This document shows, in pieces, positions 20,234 through 28,556 of a DNA stretch of 34,916 nucleotides. This DNA is from Treponema sp. (GTDB lineage Bacteria; Spirochaetota; Spirochaetia; Treponematales; Treponemataceae), in assembly GCA_024402535.1 (NCBI GenBank), contig JAKSTN010000031.1, positions 1-34,916 on the forward strand, written 5' to 3'. The translations under genes and the position numbers were made by a program. The notes under the pieces were generated by a model. The model saw nothing but the letters and a program-made list of their open reading frames with translations, did no database searches and was not told the origin of the DNA. The number at the start of each line of letters is the position of its first letter. The first letter of the stretch is position 1.

Positions 20234-21169
20234 ATGAAACAAATACGAACTTTGATGCTCGCGAAAACGGGTGTATGGGGTACGCAGAGTGCAGAGCTTA
20301 CCAAACAGGACTTTGCAGAAATTATTGAGACTTTCAATGTTGCTCCTGTTTATTTTGGGCATGACGCAAGTCATAAGGATTCAGAGCCTTCTTACGGTAA
20401 GGTAATTGATGTCAGTCTTTCGGATGACGGAAATACTCTTTACGGTGATGTTGTTCTGATGCCTGAAGCAGACAAGATGTTTAGCGAAAAACGCTATGAC
20501 TCATGGTCTGTTGGTGTTCCAAGAAGACGAAGTGACGGTAAGAGAGTTCTTAATCATCTTGCATTGCTGGGTAGCACAAAACCTGCAATTCCAGGATTAA
20601 GACAGATTGCTGTAAGACAGGAATTTTCAGAAGACGAAATCAACGATTCTGAAATCACTTTTGATGGCAAAATGTCGGAGTTTAGGGAGGAATCTTCAAT
20701 GACTGAAGAAGAAAAGAAAAAAATGGCTGACCTTGAAGCTGAAAACAAAAAGCTCAAGGACGCACAGAAGGCTTCAGAAGACAAGAAAAAGTCTGATGAT
20801 GAAAAATCAAAACAGGATTATGCAGATATGGCTGCACGTTGCGAAGCTTTGGAAAAAGGAATCCGTAACGAAAAAGTAAAGGCTTTGACTGACAAGTTCA
20901 GCGACAAAGTTCCAGCTGCAGTTCTTCCAAAAATCAAAGCTGTTGCAGAAGCTCTTTCTGTTGCAGGTGAATGTGAATTCTCTGACGGTTCAGAAACAAA
21001 GAAACAGGCTGCACTTGATGCATTTGCTGAAGTGCTTTCTGGAATTGCTACTGTAACTGCAAACAAAGAAATTCTTGATGATCAGTTCGATGCCGGCGAA
21101 TATTCCGACAAAGCAAAGAAAGGCGGCGAAGAAAAAGGCAACCCTGCTGACATTGCCGCCCGCATGTAG
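20234..21169 (+). CDS. Mu gpI-like prohead protease fused in frame to scaffold
   Basis: The 311-aa protein matures the head. Residues 1-130 are the protease: APVYFGHDASH supplies H43, and YDSWSVGVPRR supplies S90 or S92 as nucleophile candidates. From about 155 the protein is a Lys/Glu-rich coiled coil typical of scaffolds, ending in a compact helical C-terminus that would bind the capsid protein. An internal ribosome-binding site and ATG at 20699 allow separate production of the scaffold, as with Mu I and Z. No Shine-Dalgarno precedes ATG 20234, so protease output may be kept low. Confidence 0.88.
   Translation: MKQIRTLMLAKTGVWGTQSAELTKQDFAEIIETFNVAPVYFGHDASHKDSEPSYGKVIDVSLSDDGNTLYGDVVLMPEADKMFSEKRYDSWSVGVPRRRSDGKRVLNHLALLGSTKPAIPGLRQIAVRQEFSEDEINDSEITFDGKMSEFREESSMTEEEKKKMADLEAENKKLKDAQKASEDKKKSDDEKSKQDYADMAARCEALEKGIRNEKVKALTDKFSDKVPAAVLPKIKAVAEALSVAGECEFSDGSETKKQAALDAFAEVLSGIATVTANKEILDDQFDAGEYSDKAKKGGEEKGNPADIAARM
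20699..21169 (+). CDS. nested scaffold protein (Mu gpZ-like), internal in-frame start
   Basis: Within the protease gene, AGGGAGG (20684-20690) stands 8 nt before an in-frame ATG at 20699, better than the signal of the full-length gene. The product is the 156-residue C-terminal part: a coiled coil (MTEEEKKKMADLEAENKKLK onward) and a helical tail. In Mu, Z starts inside I in the same way and serves as the internal scaffold in large excess over the protease. Seen: the site and frame. Known: the Mu precedent. Inferred: its use here. Confidence 0.8.
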   Translation: MTEEEKKKMADLEAENKKLKDAQKASEDKKKSDDEKSKQDYADMAARCEALEKGIRNEKVKALTDKFSDKVPAAVLPKIKAVAEALSVAGECEFSDGSETKKQAALDAFAEVLSGIATVTANKEILDDQFDAGEYSDKAKKGGEEKGNPADIAARM

Positions 21170-21178
21170 GAGAAAATC

Positions 21179-21544
21179 ATGATTGAAACTTCAGGAACCA
21201 ATCTTGACCGTGGTGTTGTGAGTCCATCACACCCACCAATTATCGGTGTTGTAGAAATGGCTGCTTCAGGCTCGGCCCTTAAAGCAGGAACAATTCTTAA
21301 GCTTTCTTCTGGAAAATATTCGGGAGCAAGTGCAAGTGATGACCCTGCAGCTGTTCTTGTTCAGGATGTTGAAGCTCATTCTGACGGAACTGTAAACGCC
21401 CGTGTACTTCTTCACGGTCTTGTAGTATCAAGCCGTCTTTTGACAGGTGCACAGACAGCAGCAACTGATACACTCAAAAACAAACTTCCAGCAACTGGTA
21501 TTTACCTTACTCAGCCTGTCTGGGATGAATCAAACTTTAGCTAG
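21179..21544 (+). CDS. head decoration-like protein, 121 aa
   Basis: The protein is Gly/Ala/Ser-rich with beta-strand pattern (GTILKLSSGKY ... ARVLLHGLVVSSRLL) and fits the lambda gpD/HDPD-type decoration family in size and in its place between scaffold and major capsid genes. These proteins form spikes that stabilise expanded capsids. AGGAG lies 8 nt before the ATG, and GGAGG at its end serves the capsid gene. Confidence 0.78.
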   Translation: MIETSGTNLDRGVVSPSHPPIIGVVEMAASGSALKAGTILKLSSGKYSGASASDDPAAVLVQDVEAHSDGTVNARVLLHGLVVSSRLLTGAQTAATDTLKNKLPATGIYLTQPVWDESNFS

Positions 21545-21553
21545 GAGGAAAAG

Positions 21554-22558
21554 ATGGCTATTAGAAAAATCGTTCAGGCTGATATTGTCAGAATGCAGGC
21601 AACAAAGCCTGAAAACACATCATTGGCTGCCGCTTACTTCAAGAACAGACCAATGCACAACAGCACTCATATTTCTGCAAGCAGAATCAAGGCAGAAACA
21701 GGAAACATTCCTGTTGTAGGACGTGGTGGTCCTGGTGTACGTCCAAAGCACGGAGCTGAAACAATGCTCATTGAACCAATGCCGATTGAAATTGATGACA
21801 CATTGTCAGCTGTTGAAATGGACGAATACGAACGTTCAACAGACCAGGGAAAAAATCAGATCATTGATGAATGGACAGGTCAGCATTACGACATGGTTCG
21901 CAATACCATGAACGCACTCTGCTGTCAGGCACACAAAGGAAAAATCGACTACATGATGAAGACTGAAAGCGGTCTCCAGCGTTATGTAGTTGAATACGGT
22001 ACAGCTGCAGAAATTGCAGCCATGTCAAAGACTCTGGGTGTAAAGCTTTCAGCTGCTAAATACTCAGACTTCGTGAAAATCCTTTCTGAAATGGCTTCAG
22101 CCATCAAGAAAAATGGAGTTGGCGGTCCTGTTGAATTCATCGCGGCCTCTGATGTATTCGGTGCAATGATTGACGTTGTAACTGCAAAGGCTAACCTCAA
22201 CGCAGGAAGCATCGGTGACGGCTGGGTAATGATCGGTCAGTTCAAGGTTTACCAGGACAACGACTCTTACATGGATCAGGCAGCTGACGGAACAAAGGTA
22301 TCAAAGAGCCTTTGTGGTGATGGTGAGATTGTGGCACGTGCAGTAAATGCAGGTCAGTCTATGCCATTCTGTAAGCTTGACGACTCTGTTCAGCGTAATG
22401 CTGTTGCATTCTACACATTCAGTGTAGACCGTGATGATCACCGCGGAACTGACATCTACAGTAAATCAAAACCATTCCCTTGTATCAACATTAAGGGTAT
22501 TACTTGGGTGAAGTTTGCTGCAGAAGAAGCTTCTGCTGGTGAAGGAGTTCAGTCGTAA
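21554..22558 (+). CDS. major capsid protein, lambda gpE-like HK97 fold
   Basis: The 334-aa protein builds the head shell. Clues to the capE family are the N-terminal placement of IVRMQATKPENTSLAAAYFK, the central DEYERSTDQGKNQIIDEWTG, VEFIAASDVFGAMIDVVTAK and the C-terminal KPFPCINIKGI. It follows protease/scaffold and decoration genes, as in lambda. AGGAGG lies 7 nt before the ATG. Codon use is the most biased in the window, consistent with high expression. A CG-rich hairpin follows the stop. Confidence 0.87.
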   Translation: MAIRKIVQADIVRMQATKPENTSLAAAYFKNRPMHNSTHISASRIKAETGNIPVVGRGGPGVRPKHGAETMLIEPMPIEIDDTLSAVEMDEYERSTDQGKNQIIDEWTGQHYDMVRNTMNALCCQAHKGKIDYMMKTESGLQRYVVEYGTAAEIAAMSKTLGVKLSAAKYSDFVKILSEMASAIKKNGVGGPVEFIAASDVFGAMIDVVTAKANLNAGSIGDGWVMIGQFKVYQDNDSYMDQAADGTKVSKSLCGDGEIVARAVNAGQSMPFCKLDDSVQRNAVAFYTFSVDRDDHRGTDIYSKSKPFPCINIKGITWVKFAAEEASAGEGVQS

Positions 22559-22562
22559 CATC

Positions 22563-22579
22563 CGGGGCTTCGTGCCCCG
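22563..22579 (+). promoter_or_regulatory. hairpin after capsid gene
   Basis: CGGGGC (22563-22568) pairs with GCCCCG (22574-22579) around a TTCGT loop. No U tract follows, so it is probably not a terminator but an mRNA 3'-end stabiliser or step-down element just after the most expressed gene. Confidence 0.6.
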
Positions 22580-22595
22580 TAAGTGAGGAACATTT

Positions 22596-22997
22596 ATGAT
22601 GAATATTCTTATTTGTATTCTTCTTGTTGTTGCTATTCTGTGGATCATCAGCCTTCTTGTTGAAAAAGGCTTTGAAATCTTCCAGGAGTGTGACTACAAG
22701 AAAGCAATCTGGGACTACCTTGAACAGATTAAGGAGTTTACCCAGCTGAAGGATAAACTTCTGGAAATGGAATCCGCGTATAATGAACTGTCCAAACGCA
22801 TGACACAGTTTGAGACAGATTTCAAAACGTATGATGAAGTGCTGGAAAACAGGCTTACGGATATAGAATCAAAAAACGGGAACAAAAAAGATTTTGGAAA
22901 TACGTCAGGGACAAAATCCCATCCGAAAACAAAACCAAAAACAAATCCCCAGACAGATTTAAAAGAGCCTCTTGCTGAAAAAGGCTCAAACGTCTAG
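22596..22997 (+). CDS. membrane-anchored coiled-coil protein in head region, 133 aa
   Basis: An N-terminal hydrophobic helix (residues 2-22, MNILICILLVVAILWIISLL) is followed by a coiled coil (about 45-95) and a Lys/Pro/Thr tail with a short repeat (KTKPKTNPQT). The family is not recognised. It is unusual to find a membrane protein between the major capsid and the connector genes; it might be a lysis-timing or exclusion factor inserted here. GAGGAAC precedes ATGATG 22596. A structured terminator follows. Confidence 0.7.
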   Translation: MMNILICILLVVAILWIISLLVEKGFEIFQECDYKKAIWDYLEQIKEFTQLKDKLLEMESAYNELSKRMTQFETDFKTYDEVLENRLTDIESKNGNKKDFGNTSGTKSHPKTKPKTNPQTDLKEPLAEKGSNV

Positions 22998-23012
22998 GAG
23001 CAAGCTAAACTG

Positions 23013-23055
23013 AAGCAGGTTTGATTACAGGCAACTGTAACGGCCTGCTTTTTTT
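23013..23055 (+). terminator. two-stage hairpin terminator with GNRA loop
   Basis: Outer stem AAGCAGG (23013-23019) / CCTGCTT (23044-23050); inner stem TTACAG (23025-23030) / CTGTAA (23035-23040) closed by a GCAA tetraloop. Seven T follow from 23049. It lies directly before the ribosome-binding site of the gp36-like gene, so it may act as an attenuator for the neck and tail genes. Confidence 0.82.
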
Positions 23056-23071
23056 ATTTCCGGAGGATTTT

Positions 23072-23449
23072 ATGGAATTGACAATCGAAGACCTGAAGAA
23101 GGAACTTCCAGAACAGGACTATGACACTCTGACTCTCGGTGAAGATGTGGTAGCTGTGAGAAGCCTCATCAAGGCTAAAACATGGGTTAAGGGAATGATT
23201 CAGTCTACAGGGAATGAATATTCCGAAGATAACGACATTGTGCGTGAAGCGGTCCTGAAACGTGCCCTTTATGAGCTCTTCTCTTTCGTAGGACAGGAAT
23301 CCAGGGCACGGGAAAAAGCAGAAGACTGTGAGCTTCTTATTGAGTCTGCATTCGGTCCGATTCTAAAAAAAGATGACACAAATGCAGGCGGACCTGCAGT
23401 CGGATGCATGAAAAATAACCGCACCAATCCTTTAGACAGGGGGCTTTGA
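23072..23449 (+). CDS. Mu gp36-like head-tail connector (DUF1320)
   Basis: The 125-aa protein has the DUF1320 pattern: MELTIEDLKKELPEQDYDTL, then a helical core with REAVLKRALYELFSFVG and EDCELLIESAFG. These proteins are head-completion or connector parts. I start at ATG 23072 after CCGGAGG; upstream frame belongs to the hairpin. It overlaps the next gene as TGATG. Confidence 0.82.
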   Translation: MELTIEDLKKELPEQDYDTLTLGEDVVAVRSLIKAKTWVKGMIQSTGNEYSEDNDIVREAVLKRALYELFSFVGQESRAREKAEDCELLIESAFGPILKKDDTNAGGPAVGCMKNNRTNPLDRGL

Positions 23450-24048
23450 TGGGTGTAACTGTAAGCAAAAGTTTTAAAAGCCTTGCAGGAAAACTTGATG
23501 AAGGGACTCTTGAACCGACTATGCAGAAGATCTCTAAATTTCTTGTCTCATCTGCAGTAAAGAAAATCAACCGAGGAATTCAACCGGGAAACGCGCCTCT
23601 TACTCAAGCCGTGAAGCAAGGAAGCAACACTCTCCGCGATAACGGTCAGCTTATGGCATCTATTGCCCCGCAAAACGGCAAGACCTGGGCGGCCGCAAAT
23701 ACCAACGTAAAATATGCAAAAATCAACCAGGAAGGCGGAACCATTCAGGGCAAGGCTAAAGGTCTCTGGCTTCCAGCCGGAGCAATGACAAGAACCCTTT
23801 CAAGGCGTTTCAACGCTCAGTCCGCCGGTGAGCTTATACGGTCAATGCGGAGTGCCGGATATTCTTTCTACAGGGTCAAGAATGTTTTCTTTGCCAAAAC
23901 GAAAAAAGGGAAACCTTTCCCGCTTTTCATAATCAAAAAATCTGTTGAGATTCCGTCCCGTCCTTTCCTGTATATCAGCAAAGAAGATGAGAAATACATT
24001 ACTGCAGAAATTAAAAAAGCGATTCATAAAGCATTGGAGGATAAATGA
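23449..24048 (+). CDS. Mu gpG-like virion morphogenesis / tail completion protein
   Basis: The 199-aa protein contains family hallmarks: NAPLTQAVKQGSNTLRDNGQ (about 49-68), a basic core, and a C-terminal SRPFLYISKEDE. The family (Pfam Phage_tail_S) helps join heads and tails. The ATG at 23449 overlaps the preceding stop (TGATG). It is tightly coupled to the next gene (4-nt overlap). Confidence 0.83.
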   Translation: MGVTVSKSFKSLAGKLDEGTLEPTMQKISKFLVSSAVKKINRGIQPGNAPLTQAVKQGSNTLRDNGQLMASIAPQNGKTWAAANTNVKYAKINQEGGTIQGKAKGLWLPAGAMTRTLSRRFNAQSAGELIRSMRSAGYSFYRVKNVFFAKTKKGKPFPLFIIKKSVEIPSRPFLYISKEDEKYITAEIKKAIHKALEDK

Positions 24049-24470
24049 CTTACGAAGAGATAACAGACAGACTGAAAACGGCAATCAAAGACCAGCTGGG
24101 ATTTCCCGTTTTTCTCCTGCCACAGACAGCAACCAACAACACGGCGCACATTGACCTTCAGTTCCAGGACTGCACGCTAAACGGAGAAGATTCCGTTCAG
24201 CTGTATTTCATTGCCGAGTATGTAACAGACGGAACCCACAAACAGTGGCTTACAAAAACAATTAGATTAAGGCAGAAACTTCATGCTGCAGAAGAAGATC
24301 ATATTCCGGTTCCGGTTGATAACAACGGAAGTGAGCTCAGGTCCTACTGGGAGAGCCTCGGCGGGCCTCGGTGGGTTTATCCTACAGAAGATGAAAGTTC
24401 GATGCCTGCACGCTATGTGATGCAGTATCGAGTAACACTTAGCATACCATCAAGATTATTGGAGGAATAG
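24045..24470 (+). CDS. probable tail terminator/neck protein, 141 aa
   Basis: The protein begins MTYEEITDRLKTAIKDQLGF and has alternating helices and strands with WVYPTEDESSMPARYVMQYR near the end, the size and layout of lambda gpU-like tail terminators. Sequence motifs are not decisive. Position after the G-like completion gene and before the tail tube supports a role at the head-tail joint. It overlaps the G-like gene by ATGA. Confidence 0.65.
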   Translation: MTYEEITDRLKTAIKDQLGFPVFLLPQTATNNTAHIDLQFQDCTLNGEDSVQLYFIAEYVTDGTHKQWLTKTIRLRQKLHAAEEDHIPVPVDNNGSELRSYWESLGGPRWVYPTEDESSMPARYVMQYRVTLSIPSRLLEE

Positions 24471-24472
24471 AA

Positions 24473-25177
24473 ATGAAACCGGGTGGAAAAGACGGAAAAC
24501 TGTATTCAATTACAGAAGGCGCAGAAACAAGCGGTGGGGCAACCAGCAAGGTTCCTGCAAGCGGATTTTATAAGGTGACAGGAGTTGCGGCTTCTTCAAG
24601 CTCATTTCCAGCACCGAGTGCAGAACAGATTGCCAAAGGTGCAAGAGCAATCCGTGTAGGTGATGTTGTTCATCTCTGGAAAGGTCAGGACCTTGCTTCT
24701 GGAGACAAAATCAAGAAACTGGATCTGACTCTGATTTCTTTTGTCAAAGATGTTTCAAACTCAAAACAGAAAACTTCTTATGACGTTTCAACACAGGAAA
24801 ACCTTGATTCAGGAATCCGTGAATACATTACATCTGCATTTACAGATGCAAGCGGAACAATCAACGGAACTATTGAAACAGACAGCGAAGCTCAGAGGAC
24901 TCTTCTTAACCAGTTTGAAGCAATTACTGTGGATGACGGAGAAAACTATGCAATCTATCCTGCAAAGGAAACAAACCAGGATTACATGCTTTCACGCCGT
25001 GAAACAAACATTGTGGGAGAAACTGCAATATGGGAACACTTCCCTGTAACTGTTGAATCAATTCAGATGGACAAACCTCTGGATGGTGAACAGAACTTCA
25101 ACTTTAATTATAAAGTTGATGGCGGTAACAACCCTAACGTAATCTATTACAAGGTTAAAGCAGAGGCATCAGCATGA
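24473..25177 (+). CDS. major tail tube protein
   Basis: The 234-aa protein is rich in Thr, Ser, Gly and Asp with strong beta pattern (GFYKVTGVAASSSSFPAP; FEAITVDDGENYAIY; NFNFNYKVDGGNNPNVIYYK), typical of lambda gpV-like tube proteins. It follows the terminator-like gene by 2 nt and precedes the frameshifted chaperone pair, which is the standard siphophage order. GGAGG lies in the end of the preceding gene, 10 nt before the ATG. No sheath gene follows, so the tail should be non-contractile. Confidence 0.82.
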   Translation: MKPGGKDGKLYSITEGAETSGGATSKVPASGFYKVTGVAASSSSFPAPSAEQIAKGARAIRVGDVVHLWKGQDLASGDKIKKLDLTLISFVKDVSNSKQKTSYDVSTQENLDSGIREYITSAFTDASGTINGTIETDSEAQRTLLNQFEAITVDDGENYAIYPAKETNQDYMLSRRETNIVGETAIWEHFPVTVESIQMDKPLDGEQNFNFNYKVDGGNNPNVIYYKVKAEASA

Positions 25178-25611
25178 TTCTGACAGAACAGCCAAGATAT
25201 ACCTTTTTCCCAAAGGTAAACGGGAATCTGAATCTTCCTGAAGAGGAACAGCTTTCGGTAGAAATAATCAGACCGACAGGATTTCAGACTCAGGAAATGA
25301 AGAGTGTTGTCTCAACTTGTGAATACTACAAGGATGACCAGCCGGTGGATGAAAACGGGAATCCCCGCAAAGTTGCAAAGTTTAAAAAGCTGACAACTGA
25401 AATCAAACTGAACGGAGATTACATTCTCAGAAGCTGTGTCGGTAAAATCAAAAATCTGCAGGTCAAAGATGGCGACAAAGTCCGCGACATCACTACAGGT
25501 GCAGAGCTTGCTGAATGCCGTGCTTACGGTATCAGCAAAATCATTGATGCAATCTGTACTGAAGTTGTATCAGATGACCTTACAGACTCAAAAAAAAAGA
25601 CCTTAGAATAG
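25174..25611 (+). CDS. tail assembly chaperone, short form (gpG-like)
   Basis: The 145-aa protein begins MILTEQPRYTFFPKVNGNLN and ends SKKKTLE just after the slippery site. By position between tail tube and tape measure, and by the frameshift signal at its end, it is the lambda gpG counterpart, which coats the tape measure during tail assembly. Its ATG overlaps the tube gene stop as ATGA. Confidence 0.85.
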   Translation: MILTEQPRYTFFPKVNGNLNLPEEEQLSVEIIRPTGFQTQEMKSVVSTCEYYKDDQPVDENGNPRKVAKFKKLTTEIKLNGDYILRSCVGKIKNLQVKDGDKVRDITTGAELAECRAYGISKIIDAICTEVVSDDLTDSKKKTLE

Positions 25612-25934
25612 GCATACAGATTCTGTTTTCGGGGCTCTGGCCTCCTGACTGGAGTCCCGAATATGCAGAAGCAAAAGAATCAATTCCATGGCCGGAAAGC
25701 GAAACCGGTTACATCAGAATCCAGCGCAAAGACTTTCAATCCTATGTGACAGAAGAACTCCTCTCTCTCATCCAGATGTGGCACAGAATCAAAAAATACG
25801 GATGGCCACAGAATAAAGGCTACCTTGCAGAGCCGCAAGCTGTAAGAGTCATTGTAGAGTTATTTGACGGAGAAAAGGAAACTTTTCTAGCATGGGAGAA
25901 AAACAATGGCTCAGGAACTGACGGAAGAACTTAA
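25174..25934 (+). CDS. tail assembly chaperone, -1 frameshift product (gpGT-like), 253 aa
   Basis: A -1 shift at A AAA AAG (25593-25599) joins the first 142 residues of the short form to 111 residues read in the -1 frame from 25599 to the TAA at 25932-25934. The added part reads DLRIGIQILFSGLWPPDWSP at first and is Trp-rich, with FDGEKETFLAWEKN near its end. It has no start of its own with a ribosome-binding site; only GTG 25746 opens internally. In lambda the GT form makes up a few percent of the total and recruits the tail tube protein. It overlaps the tape measure start by 29 nt. Confidence 0.85.
25593..25661 (+). other. programmed -1 ribosomal frameshift element
   Basis: Slippery heptamer A AAA AAG at 25593-25599, inside an A9G tract. 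A hairpin 28 nt downstream: TTCGGGGCTC (25628-25637) pairs with GAGTCCCGAA (25652-25661), 10 bp with one G-T, extendable by three inner pairs. The zero frame stops 10 nt after the heptamer, while the -1 frame is open for 111 codons. All parts of the classic signal are visible. Confidence 0.9.
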
Positions 25935-28554
25935 AGTTTTTGTTACTGCAGAAGTAAACAATGCTATCAGCAATCTTCAGAAAGTCGATAAACAGACAAA
26001 GGCTGCAGAATCAAGTTTTAAGGTTCTTGGAAAAACAATTACCGCAGCTTTTGTCGCTACTGAAATAATCAAATTTTCTAAACAGTCAATAAATGCCTGG
26101 GAAACTCAGAAACAGGCGGTCGAAGTCCTGAATGCTACACTTCAGGCAACAGGTGCCACAGCCTGGACAAGTTCAAAACAGCTTCAGGAAATGGCATCTT
26201 CTCTTCAGAAAATCACAAACTACGGTGACGAAACCATCATTCAGATGCAGTCTGTGTTGCTCGGATTTAAGAACATCAAAGGCGACACTTTTGACGATGC
26301 AACAAAAGCAATCCTGGACATGGCAACTGTCATGAAAATGGATCTCTCTTCTGCAGCACAGGCAGTAGGAAAAGCCCTTGATGATCCAATTAACGGAATC
26401 ACAAGTTTACAGCGTCAGGGTTTCAGATTCTCAGAAGCACAGAAAGATGTGATTCAGGCTCTTATTGATACCGGCGACATGGCAGGTGCTCAGAAGATTA
26501 TCCTTGATGAACTGAATACTACTTATGGCGGAGCGGCAGAAGCTGCAGTAACCGCCAGCGCACAGATTAAGAATGCCTGGGGAGATCTGCAGGAAGGCGT
26601 CGGAGCTTTTTTCACTGGATTCCTAGACAATGAGGCTGGGAAAAAGGTTGCAGCAGTTCTTCAGTGGATTGGAGATGCTTTTGCAACTTTTCATGACAAT
26701 ATTGACCTGCTTAAAGGAATCAGATCAGAGGAAGACTTCAACGAATATTATGCCGGCCTTTCTGACATAGACAAGCAGATTGAAGCCGCCACACTTTGGA
26801 TAGACAAATACACTCAAAAAATAAGCGAATTGAAAACTGAACTGGCGGAAGGTGGTCCTGGTGTCGCTCAGGATATGAATCAGCATCTTCTGGAAGAAGC
26901 CGAAACAAGTATGCGTTTGTGGCAAGGCGAACTTCAAATGCTTCAAGACATCCAGGCTACAGACCAGAGAATTCAACAGCAGAAAAATGACCAGATCGCA
27001 GCAGAGACTGCAATTTCAGAACTTATGCATGCAATCGGTCTGGATTACGAAAAGCTCTCAAAAGATGATCCTGTTATTCAGCTTCAGAAATATCAGCAGC
27101 AACTTGAGAAAATCCAGAAAGACAAAGAAACTCTTTCCTCTACAACTACGGGGCTTGATACTGCGGATGCAATCCGTCAGCTTGATTACAATGCTGAGCA
27201 GATAAAAGCCCGGATGCAGGAAATCCGGAACAAGCTTCAGGATGACGGAAAGAAATCCTGGCAAAGTTATTTTGAAAAAGTCACAGGTGTGTCAGCCTCA
27301 AGTTTCACAACAGGGAAAGAAGCAGGTCAGCTTTACATTGATGGACTTTCAAAAGCTTTCAATGATGCAGAATCTCTTTCTGCTCTCCTGGGTAAAAAGT
27401 TTGACGCAAAAGCTGCTATTGAAAGTCAGATGGCAGAACTTGAGAAGACTATTACAACTCTGCTTAATATTCCAGCTGATAAAATTGATGAAGTGTACTC
27501 TGAAACTGACAACAACATCAAATTAATGATTGATGAATACAAACGACTTAGCGAAGAGAAAAAGAAATTTGAAGTCACAGATGCACTCGAGGAACTCAAT
27601 ACAAAGGTTCAGCAGCTTACAATGTCTGAACGTGACCTGTACATCCAGAAGCTTCAAAATAACGGAGCTACTGCAGAACAGATTGAACAGGCAGAAGCTC
27701 TTCTGAAAGTCCTTGAGGAAGCCCAAAAAAAGAGTGGAAAAACTGGAAAAGATGTATCGGATAAGTTTATTTCCTGGGAGGATGAGCTTGAAAAGAAACT
27801 TCTTTCAGGTATAGAGAATCTTCAACTGTTCAAAGAAAACGCAGAGGAAAGCAATAAAGCTCTCGCAGAAATGGGAGTTACTTTAACAAGTATGAGTTTC
27901 TCTGCAGTTCTTCAGGGAATCGGGGCGTTAGGTGAAGCTCTCGGAAAGGGAGAATCAGCTGGAAAAGGTCTTAAGGACGCCCTTGAGGAAACTGCAACAG
28001 CTGTTTTGGATCAGCTTCCAATGCTCTTTCTTCAGGCAGGTCTTACACTCATTTCTCAGGGACAATGGGGAATCGGACTTGGATTTGTTGCAGCGGGTCT
28101 TGGAACTCAGCTTGTCGGTGGAATCAATCAGGGTGTAAGAGGAAACACAGAAGCAAATGCTTTAGGTAATGTTTATGGGGACGGTGTTTCAGCGTTTGCA
28201 AACGGTGGAACTTTTACCAATCAGATTGTAAGTTCACCGACACTCTTTAAATTTGCACGCGGTGGGAAAATGGGAACTGGACTCATGGGAGAAGCAGGAC
28301 CGGAAGCAATTATGCCACTGCACCGTGGACCAGACGGAACGCTAGGTGTAGAAGCAAGCGGTGCAAATGTTGCTGTCATTCTGGAAGTAAACAACTACTC
28401 TTCCGAAAAAGTTGAGACACAGGAAACCACCGATGAATTCGGACAGAAGAAAATAATGGTGATGATTGGTTCAATGATTAATCAGCACATTGCCGGAGGA
28501 AAGGCGGATAAAGCTCTTTCTTCAAGATACGGGCTTAAGGCTCAAGGAGTTTAA
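25906..28554 (+). CDS. tail tape measure protein (882 aa)
   Basis: This long helical protein sets tail length and helps DNA pass the cell envelope. It starts with the usual N-terminal core-binding helices (MAQELTEELKVFVTAEVNNA) and has TP901-like segments (MSVLLGFKNIKG-type, MDLSSAAQAVGKALDD) in its first 250 residues. Long coiled coils follow, then a hydrophobic Gly-rich stretch at about 700-745 and a C-terminal MGEAGPEAIMPL motif common to tape measures. By the usual 0.15 nm per residue the tail would be about 130 nm. GGGAG precedes the ATG, which lies inside the frameshift ORF. Confidence 0.94.
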   Translation: MAQELTEELKVFVTAEVNNAISNLQKVDKQTKAAESSFKVLGKTITAAFVATEIIKFSKQSINAWETQKQAVEVLNATLQATGATAWTSSKQLQEMASSLQKITNYGDETIIQMQSVLLGFKNIKGDTFDDATKAILDMATVMKMDLSSAAQAVGKALDDPINGITSLQRQGFRFSEAQKDVIQALIDTGDMAGAQKIILDELNTTYGGAAEAAVTASAQIKNAWGDLQEGVGAFFTGFLDNEAGKKVAAVLQWIGDAFATFHDNIDLLKGIRSEEDFNEYYAGLSDIDKQIEAATLWIDKYTQKISELKTELAEGGPGVAQDMNQHLLEEAETSMRLWQGELQMLQDIQATDQRIQQQKNDQIAAETAISELMHAIGLDYEKLSKDDPVIQLQKYQQQLEKIQKDKETLSSTTTGLDTADAIRQLDYNAEQIKARMQEIRNKLQDDGKKSWQSYFEKVTGVSASSFTTGKEAGQLYIDGLSKAFNDAESLSALLGKKFDAKAAIESQMAELEKTITTLLNIPADKIDEVYSETDNNIKLMIDEYKRLSEEKKKFEVTDALEELNTKVQQLTMSERDLYIQKLQNNGATAEQIEQAEALLKVLEEAQKKSGKTGKDVSDKFISWEDELEKKLLSGIENLQLFKENAEESNKALAEMGVTLTSMSFSAVLQGIGALGEALGKGESAGKGLKDALEETATAVLDQLPMLFLQAGLTLISQGQWGIGLGFVAAGLGTQLVGGINQGVRGNTEANALGNVYGDGVSAFANGGTFTNQIVSSPTLFKFARGGKMGTGLMGEAGPEAIMPLHRGPDGTLGVEASGANVAVILEVNNYSSEKVETQETTDEFGQKKIMVMIGSMINQHIAGGKADKALSSRYGLKAQGV

Positions 28555-28556
28555 TT

